From: Aphrophora alni
Lineage: Eukaryota; Arthropoda; Insecta; Hemiptera; Aphrophoridae
Direction of reading: 5' to 3'
Assembly (NCBI GenBank): GCA_963513935.1
Contig: OY740768.1
Coordinates: 61,793,523-61,857,522 of the forward strand
DNA: 64,000 bases
Shown: positions 56,701 through 64,000 of the stretch, piece by piece
Position numbering within the stretch: the stretch's first letter is position 1
Layout of the letters: every line of letters starts with the position of its first letter
Position numbers and translations under genes: made by a program
The notes under the pieces: model-generated
Database searches by the model: none
Seen by the model: the letters and a program-made list of their open reading frames with translations, nothing else
What the model was told of the DNA's origin: nothing

Positions 56701-57710
56701 ATTTTTATAATAAGTTAGAAATAATGTATTAGAACCCATCTATACTGCCATCTCAAAAACATATAATTCCAAAGGAGTAAAAATCCCTCCCATTAAAATA
56801 TATTTGAACTTTTTCCTATTTAACTTTGATTTAAATAACAATTTCTTACTCATAGCCATAACAAAACTGATCATTCAGTAATACAAATGATAATGTTTCA
56901 TTTTGTTAAAAGTCGCATGTAGAATATGTAGCTTCGACGATAATCCATGGTTTATAAATTAAATGTTCTGTTCTTTTTTATCATCATTTTATTCTCATAT
57001 CAATGTGGTCCTAATAATTAAATTTTCAAATCATTCTAGTTTTAGATAACTACTAGCTTATTTGATTTAATCTCTAATTAGGGATCACCTTACACTATAT
57101 ATTATTTTCAGAATTTTTTCTATCTACTTTTTGACCCAAATTCTATGTTTTGAAACTTCACAGTGTTTTCAATATATATTTGTAGGTTATTACCATGTTT
57201 TTACATTTAGCTCCTTACTGCTAATTGTGAACTAAGGATGTTATTGCCTAATTTTGTCTGTTACATTGCTTCTGTTAAACAACTTTGTTTAGTGTATCTC
57301 TGTTAATTTCTAAATACAACTGGCTGTAAATTGTGTGTCAGATACCTATTGTGTATTTTCTTATCTGAACAACCATAGTGCCAAATTCTGTATTATATCA
57401 TTAGCTAATAAGTCTACAAAAATTCTGTTTCTTGGACCTTCATCTAACTTAAGGTGTTTTCCCTACAGTTTTACCTTGTTTTTTTTAACATTTAGCTGCT
57501 AATTACGAAGAAACATTTTTGTTATTACATAATTTTGTCTGCTATATTATATCTTTTATAATATAGCATAAATTTTATACATCCCCAAAAATAAATGAAA
57601 ACCCAAAAACATTTTGTCACCAAAAAGTTATTTTGTTAATTGTCAGTCAATCAAAATTGAATTGAACCATGGACTCTGTGTTTGTAAAAAAATATTTAAC
57701 TATTTAAATA
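53758..57710. other. AT-rich intergenic DNA
   Basis: Short random-looking ORFs only. A short ATT triplet run is present at ~56138-56152. No gene recognised. Confidence 0.5.
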
Positions 57711-58061
57711 GTAAAGGAAAGGTCTAACCACAAAACCACAACAAAAAACACTAACAACACAAAAAATGTATAGTTATGTTTATTCTACCTGATGTACATT
57801 TCATGCCATTGGTTGAAATAACTGACCAGGCTAATGACTAGGTTCAATGACATTGGTTGAACTAACCACAGGAAGGAGTGGGGTTGAAATCTCACTTGCA
57901 CAACTTTTTATAAATTAATAGATTTAGTGTTTGTTTAATACTCAACTTCTGAGGATGGTAACTATGTTACTGAAATGTACATCGGGTAGAATAAACATAA
58001 CTATACAGTTTTTTGTTGTTAGTGTTTTTGTTGTGGTTTTGGTGATAATCCTTTCCTTTAT
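57711..58061. repeat. Inverted repeat with ~90-bp arms
   Basis: 57711-57805 and 57970-58061 are inverted copies (AAAGGAAAGG...ATGTACATTTCA vs TGAAATGTACAT...CCTTTCCTTT) with ~165 bp between. Likely two opposed tails of one retroelement. The 73-codon ORF across the right arm is spurious. Confidence 0.85.
57945..57987 (+). ncRNA. Hammerhead ribozyme candidate
   Basis: CTGAGGA (57949-57955), stem II GTAAC-TAT-GTTAC, GAAA (57972-57975), a minimal stem III (U-GUAC-A) and the cleavage triplet AUC at 57981-57983. Stem I is four pairs (ACTT with GGGT, two of them wobble). All core bases of the hammerhead are present; one extra U follows CTGAGGA. Similar minimal motifs are known in Penelope-like elements. 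Confidence 0.65.
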
Positions 58062-60121
58062 TGTATATTCACCACAGTGCTCTAGTGATTCTTATGATTT
58101 AAGTAGGGCATACATTTGGTTTGATTATGTCATAAACGTGTCTTCATTGTAAATAAATTAAAGTCGAAGTTTTAAACAATTATTCATTAACCAAAATATT
58201 AAGGGTTAACAAATAGTTAATAGCCTACATATATTTTCTTACAGTAATTAAAAAAAAAAAAAAAAAAAAAAAACTTAACAATGTAATAAAACGAAAATAA
58301 CAGCTGTAAATAAAAATAAGATAATGTAATAGCACCAAAACTGTGTTTTATAGTTTATTTGAAAGTAAGATATTTAGATGAACATAATTCTATACCAATC
58401 TAAAGTATTCACGCAAAATTTTAACTGAAACGGTTGGGAAAAAACTCATCCACGACAAGTAAAACATTCGAATATCTTCATGGGCAAATACACTGAAGCT
58501 AATAAAAGGTTTTTGTAAAGAAACTTTACTTAGGAAAAACATTCTCAGCTCCAACCATGAGTCAACCACAAAATTTTTAAAGTTTCTTTTTTGTGTTTTC
58601 TTAACTTTACCTTTTAAAATGGGCTTTATATATATATTATTTGAAACAAACGGACCACATTTAAAACCAAGTATCCTTAATTAGTGAGTAGTAAATTTTC
58701 AAATAAAAATTGTAATTAGAATTATTATACAGATTTATTTTAAATTTGATGTCAATTCGTAATTTATGTACTGTATATAATTTATTTATCCAATACAATT
58801 TTAAACAAAATTACAAAATATAGATTGACTAATGTATACTTTCATTCCTCAGAACTAGTTGATTTGTTTCGGATCTAAATGAATTTCATGGTCAGACAAC
58901 TACTGTATAACTTTTATAAGTCTAATTTGTTTTTACAATAATAAGAACAAAGATGAAAATTAATTTCAAATTCGCTTCGATTTGTGACAGTAACTTGTAT
59001 TTTCATTAAACGTCTGGGAATATACTTTTTAATCTACTTTAAATACTGATAAATTTATAAATTTGTATACTTTTATAATTTGTATTATGGTTTAAATTAA
59101 GAAAAATTCCCAAATATCGAAATCCGAATACATTTTGTACTTACTATAATTTAAAGCATGAGACAGATTTTTATATTTAAAATTGCATCCTCTTAAAACT
59201 TCTTTCTTTATCATTCTATATCTCTGTCTCGATCTTTTAATCAAATTTTGAAGTAGACCATATATGGAATTTACATTATATGTCTTGTTTTCAAAATAAA
59301 AAAATTAAATTCAATTTGTAGTATTACCACAACTACTTGTAATGTGTTTTAATATAGCAAGTAATTTTTGGTCGTAAAAATCAATATAATATGCAACTTG
59401 TTGATAGGAATTTCAGGACAGTGAATAACGATTTACATAAATAACACCACAATTCACCTTAATAAAAACATGTTTATATTTTAATAAATAAAAATCACAA
59501 TTTCTAGATTTTAGTTAAAAACCTCGTTTTTTGAGCGGAAAAACGTTATACAATGATACATTTATTACTATTATTATTCATTATAATATACCTAGTGTAT
59601 AAATGCTTTTTGTTTAATTATCTCAACGGTTTCTTGACACCCTGTTGCAATTAAACATTACACTCCTTGTGGAGAAATAAACAAGAAAATCACAAATTTA
59701 AAACATATTAGATACATGTTATTTGTATATGGAATGATAATTTACTTAATATCCGATACTATATTTTTGATTCGAACAAATACTAATAGAAACTTGCTTT
59801 TTTGTATTAGTATTGATAATAATTGACAGACCTATTATTTTTATGTGGACTTTCTTTTGTTATTAATGAAATCTTTACATTTTAATATCATAATTCGTCA
59901 TGTCTAAGTACTCAGAATGCTGTTTAGATATATATATGTGCACGATTCATTGTTTTGTTTAATCAGATATTTCCATTACAACAAAGAAATTTCTTATCAC
60001 TATTCAAACCTAATTCATTGTATGTTACTTACTGGGAACCAGACTAACTGTTAAATATATTATGAAATTATATTTTAATTGATTATTAATGAGTTCAAGT
60101 TCATCGTTTTAAACATAGGCT
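58062..60121. other. AT-rich intergenic DNA
   Basis: Contains a 24-base A run at 58250-58273. No gene recognised. Confidence 0.5.
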
Positions 60122-60358
60122 ATGACTTTATTCCCATATTTCTTTATTTTGATATTAGCAACGACTATACATTTTAATAAGTCAAGATTTATTTCTTCGT
60201 CCGTCGATGGACTAATAAGACATAAATCAAATTTTTTAAATTCAAATCACCAATTAAAGACTCATCATTTAAGAAGAGCTGCTCATAGACGAATATATGG
60301 AGGATACGAAGTTAAGGACTTTAAGAAGTATTCGTTCATGGCATATTTAAAGAGAAGA
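60122..60358 (+). CDS. Serine protease gene, first coding exon
   Basis: The ATG at 60122 opens a signal peptide (FPYFFILILATTIHF), a ~40-residue basic propeptide and the activation site RRIYGGYEV, equivalent to the R-IVGG zymogen cleavage site of chymotrypsin-type proteases. The exon ends in KRR at the donor GTAAGT (60359). The ORF's continuation past the donor is intronic. The His-bearing exon lies at 63022, and the Asp/Ser exon should lie beyond the right edge. The product is a secreted zymogen, perhaps digestive or venom/salivary; the sequence does not decide. Confidence 0.88.
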
Positions 60359-63021
60359 GTAAGTCAATTTTATTTAATGCAAAGTGTTAGCATATGTAGC
60401 CATGTATTCAAGTTACTCATGTTATTCAAATATACTAAAACAAATAAATTTAATGTAAATATAAATAGAAAAACTTTATATTTCAGTTTAAGAAAACCTG
60501 TTTTTAAGTAAAAAGAAATAAAAAATTAATAACCTAAATATAAATTAATCAACATACCTTTTTATATAATTCGATAAAAGTAGTTCTTTTGTGTAACTAT
60601 TACAGCTGTTTTAACTCACCATGAGGTGACTTTATGTAGACTATATTGTGGGAATATTTTATCACTACATTTTACACTCGTTTACAATTTTAAAATATAT
60701 AATTTTACTAAAATTATCGTAAAAGTAAAATTTTGGGTTGTGGCCATAACATTTCACTTTTATTATAACTAGTACACTCTATATGTTGCTACTTAAGACT
60801 AAATATGTAGTGTGTTAAATTTGTATTTTATGTTTATACAAATAATTTATATGTAGTTGTATGTGCTTATTTTGTATGTATTGGTTAACATAATTATCTG
60901 TAAAACAAATAACAGTAACACAAGCTACATACAAATCCGAATATAATAAGGAATATTAAAACAACCAGTGTGACAACCTCAACCACTGTTACTCTTTAGT
61001 CTTTTCAAATAATTATATTTTTCATCCGGCACGGCTATTAAATGTTTTCAACTGCATGTAGAGTCCATACTAACACACCTGATTGGTAATTGAGCATTAC
61101 ATTTGTATAAAGCTTAAACGATCACAAATAAAAATCATTTCATTTGAAATAGATTATGTATTCGACATCATTTATTATAAACTACCTTAGTTTCCTTGGA
61201 AGTCGAGCTAATTATAATATAAAGACAAAAAGTAATTTCAATTTATACGTCATTCACTGAGGCATTTTCCTTTTAGTTGTTAAATTAACGTACAAAATAG
61301 AAATGCACCCATTAAAAAATAGTAATAAATACATGAACGCTAGTGGTAAACACGCTGTCTGTCAGAGCAGTTATAATATAATGATTATCATACTATTTTC
61401 TCTTTTTTTTTGAAAGGTGTAAAATCTTCATAGGTAAGTGGAAGTCCTGTCTCGATTGCGCTATTGATTCTCCATAGTCACGTTCAAGGCGGAGTTGAAC
61501 TAAAATCACTTATAATTTTTAGACTCCTGAAACGATTTTAACATTAATTTTAATTTTAAATAACTTTATGATTAGGCACCAACTATGAATTTGATGAAAT
61601 GTATGTTGTGCGCAACAATTTTAATAAAACATAGACTCTATCTTGGCCAGATTACAGTGAGGAGAGAGAATATTGAAGGTAAAAAGCTAAGAAAATGCGT
61701 AAAATATGTTGAAAAGTTTGATTTTTAGTACGTAATATCCTTGCAGACAAATATTCGCAAATACTTGGCCAATTGTAATCAAAAATTAAACCTAAGGAGA
61801 TAATGTATCAACATCGTTTAGAAAACTGCATGATAGTCGGGTTACTGAGTTTCAACATAAAGACGGATAGACAGTAGATAAACAGGCAGTCAGATAGATG
61901 GACGAGACTGAGAAATTTTGATATTAATATATATATATATAGGTAATATCTGTGTATAGATTTAAAATTAGTATTTGAACAATCAATTAATTATAAGAAT
62001 CAAACCTTAAGATAATGAAAGATCTGTTGTGTTGGTGCCAATCAAAACTATTCAATTTAATACTTACAATTAAAATATTGACAATAATTTTTATAAACAG
62101 AATAAAACAAATTTTATGTGCTTATTACCACCATTCTTTATATAACTTATACTCCATAATATGGTACAAAATTTCTTTAGTTAAAATGCTTAGGTAAATA
62201 AAAAAAATAATAAACCAAATTAATTATTCTTGAAATTGGAATATGAATTTAAGCGTTTAATCGTTAAGTTGTTAGCTGAGCATTTATTGGTTTAACTCTG
62301 TAAGGAAGGCATATCGCGTCTGGAATAAAACATCTTCTCAAAAGCTGAATTAGACGTATATATAGTTTGGGTTCAAGTAAAGCACATACTACCTGATGAA
62401 ATGTTTTTGACGTTGGTAAGCAGGAGTTGGGAGAAAACTAATCACCCCCAACATTATTAAAAAAAAAATCGGTCCACTCTTTACTAAATTTGGATATCTT
62501 AATTTAACCCTTAATTGGTTTGCTATTATTATTTTTTGTATTCACTGTTAATTATTTTTTAAAAATTATAACTCTTAATTTCATCTGATATAATTTTACA
62601 AAAGAAGTTTTATATTGCACAAGAAAAATCTCTGAGAATCTATTAAGCTTTAAAGCGGACATAATAGCAAGCAATATGATTGATATATACTCAGGAAATG
62701 TTAGTTAGTGATATTTAACTTAAAATGTAAATAAATTAAAAAATCTTTTTATATAATTTGAACGGTTTGCTTATATATTCTTGCCGAACAAACAGCAAGA
62801 GAGACAAAGTGAAACATGTAAATTTATTTAAACTGTTAACTCATTAAGTTCTACAATGGGCATTTTTTATTAATTTAAAAAAAATTGATTTCAGATATAG
62901 GTGATTAACACTAAAACCATGTTTGAGGTTCATTATTAATTTGATATTTTTAATATATTATTATACTTTTGTAATAATTATATTTTATAAATGGCTTAGC
63001 TACCTTAATTTTCTATTTCAG
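60359..63021 (+). other. Intron of the serine protease gene
   Basis: GTAAGT donor at 60359, TTCTATTTCAG acceptor ending 63021. AT-rich with no coding insertion recognised. Confidence 0.75.
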
Positions 63022-63290
63022 AGCATATGTAAAAATAATAACAATTGTTCGGTAGCGTGTGGATCTACTGTATTAAGCCCAACGCATGCTCTGACTGCTG
63101 CACATTGTTTAAGGGAATGTTCTTGTAAAGGTTTTATTGACGACAGTAAATGTTCTAATTGTCAATTCCACAACGTAAATGATTATACGTTATATGCTGG
63201 AAGCCTTGTGCCCAAAACTTATTCAGCGGAATCAAAGTTAAAAACATATTACATTCATCCAGAACACAAATTTACAGATAGTAAACACAA
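63022..63290 (+). CDS. Serine protease gene, second coding exon
   Basis: Begins after TTCTATTTCAG and encodes CGSTVLSPTHALTAAHC, with catalytic His57, followed by a Cys-rich loop (LRECSCKGFIDDSKCSNC), YTLYAGSL and a YYIHPEHKF strand. It ends at a GTTAGT donor (63291), after which the frame soon terminates. The extra Cys-rich insertion after the catalytic His is not standard for chymotrypsin and could add disulfides. The next exon should resemble the one at 21821. Confidence 0.88.
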
Positions 63291-63562
63291 GTTAGTATCA
63301 GATAAATTTATCATAGTTAAGTAATTAAATCTATTATAATTATTAAATTGTTAAAATTATTTGATTTAATCACAACAGGGCTACTTGTTGTTAAAATGGG
63401 TTATAAATAGTTGTATTACTGAAAAGAATTATGAGGAATCAAATAACTATATTATGACAGAAAAGAAAAATATCATTAGCCAGAAAATCTTAGCTATATT
63501 ATTGTGACGCTATGAACAATCTGATGTGAACAAATGCTGAATGATTATATTTATGTTTGCAA

Positions 63563-63610
<48 letters not shown>

Positions 63611-63645
63611 TATGTATATTATATAACAACAAAAACAATATATAT
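63291..63645. other. Intron sequence with (TA)n
   Basis: AT-rich; (TA)n at about 63567-63608. No gene. Confidence 0.6.
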
Positions 63646-64000
63646 TTTTTTTTTTTTTTTATTTATTAAGATTGTTACTAGTCGCTAGGCGACTAACTTA
63701 CAATATGTATCTAATAACTGTCGATTTGTGCTGGGGATCTCCCAATGGAGTCACCCCTTTTTCTAACATTACATATGCGCTACAACACTACAATTAATCT
63801 GTTAAGGTAGATCAAAGGGAAGTTTCCTGTTCAGTCTTCTCTCTGGGCACATGTCATCCAGAAGCTGCAGAACCTCCGCGTTTACATGAGAATTAATTCT
63901 GTCCCTGTGCTTTGCTGCCAATCTCTTGATTTCTTCTTTAACAGTTAAGACTTTCAAATCTCTATGTAGGTCATCATTCCGATAATACCATGGGGCATCA
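63646..64000 (-). mobile_element. Jockey-like non-LTR retrotransposon, 3' end (partial)
   Basis: On the minus strand the frame from the window edge encodes APWYYRNDDLHRDLKVLTV, EEIKRLAAKHRDRINSHVN and ends KLPFDLP with TAA at 63802-63804. This is the usual C-terminus of Jockey-clade ORF2 (reverse transcriptase polyprotein). A ~140-nt 3' UTR with hairpin GTCGCCTAGCGAC and a poly-A tail (T run 63643-63660) follows. It lies in the second intron of the serine protease gene, in opposite orientation. The rest continues outside the window. Confidence 0.85.

Noticed and set aside
57931..58152. 73-codon ORF with a membrane-like segment
   Set aside because: It spans the inverted-repeat arm and hammerhead candidate; the hydrophobicity comes from T-rich sequence.

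Overview
The window is eukaryotic, almost certainly arthropod and most likely insect DNA. It is AT-rich and contains spliced chymotrypsin-type serine protease exons, Ty3/gypsy, Penelope-like and Jockey-like retroelements, a Tc1/mariner-like transposase remnant, a tRNA-like SINE head, a degenerate satellite, and an endogenous Polinton/Maverick (adintovirus-like) element with arthropod-style TATA plus TCAGT/TCATT initiator promoters. A hemipteran host is a guess only.

Layout. (1) 1-12.5 kb: a Polinton bounded by ~230-bp terminal inverted repeats (252-481 and 12194-12422). All genes but one lie on the minus strand. Read right to left they are protein-primed DNA polymerase B, RVE integrase with chromodomain, A32-type packaging ATPase, a DUF8207-like protein, a repeat-built fibre-like protein, a secreted matrix metalloproteinase with a hemopexin domain, a parvovirus-type phospholipase A2 protein, an adenain-type protease, and the start of a penton/minor capsid-like protein that runs into the left TIR. 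A 100-aa protein is divergently transcribed at the right end. No major capsid gene is present. PolB carries two in-frame stops, the integrase one and the fibre gene one; two further breaks are -1 shifts at homopolymers. The element is therefore defective but otherwise little decayed. (2) 12.5-21 kb: a GC-rich palindrome, a tRNA-like SINE head, a G-rich minisatellite and a ~135-bp satellite array holding Penelope-type tail fragments, one of them a ~400-bp fold-back. (3) 21.8-22.4 kb: terminal exon of a serine protease gene. (4) 26-33 kb: ruined gypsy elements and a DDE transposase fragment. (5) 34.9-53.8 kb: a gypsy family with 1845-bp LTRs, present as one complete copy (44716-53753, TSD TTAG) and one truncated inverted copy (37178-42912), plus an older LTR relative and a Penelope-like 3' end. 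(6) 53.8-64 kb: mostly unannotatable AT-rich DNA with an inverted repeat carrying a hammerhead-ribozyme-like motif, the first two exons of a second serine protease gene, and the 3' end of a Jockey-like LINE at the right edge.

How the parts work together. The Polinton genes cover replication (PolB), integration (integrase), packaging (ATPase), maturation (protease) and probable entry or egress functions (phospholipase A2, fibre-like protein). The metalloproteinase-hemopexin gene looks like a captured host gene and is the most unusual content. The two serine protease gene ends, on the same strand 38 kb apart, suggest a tandem family repeatedly invaded by transposons.
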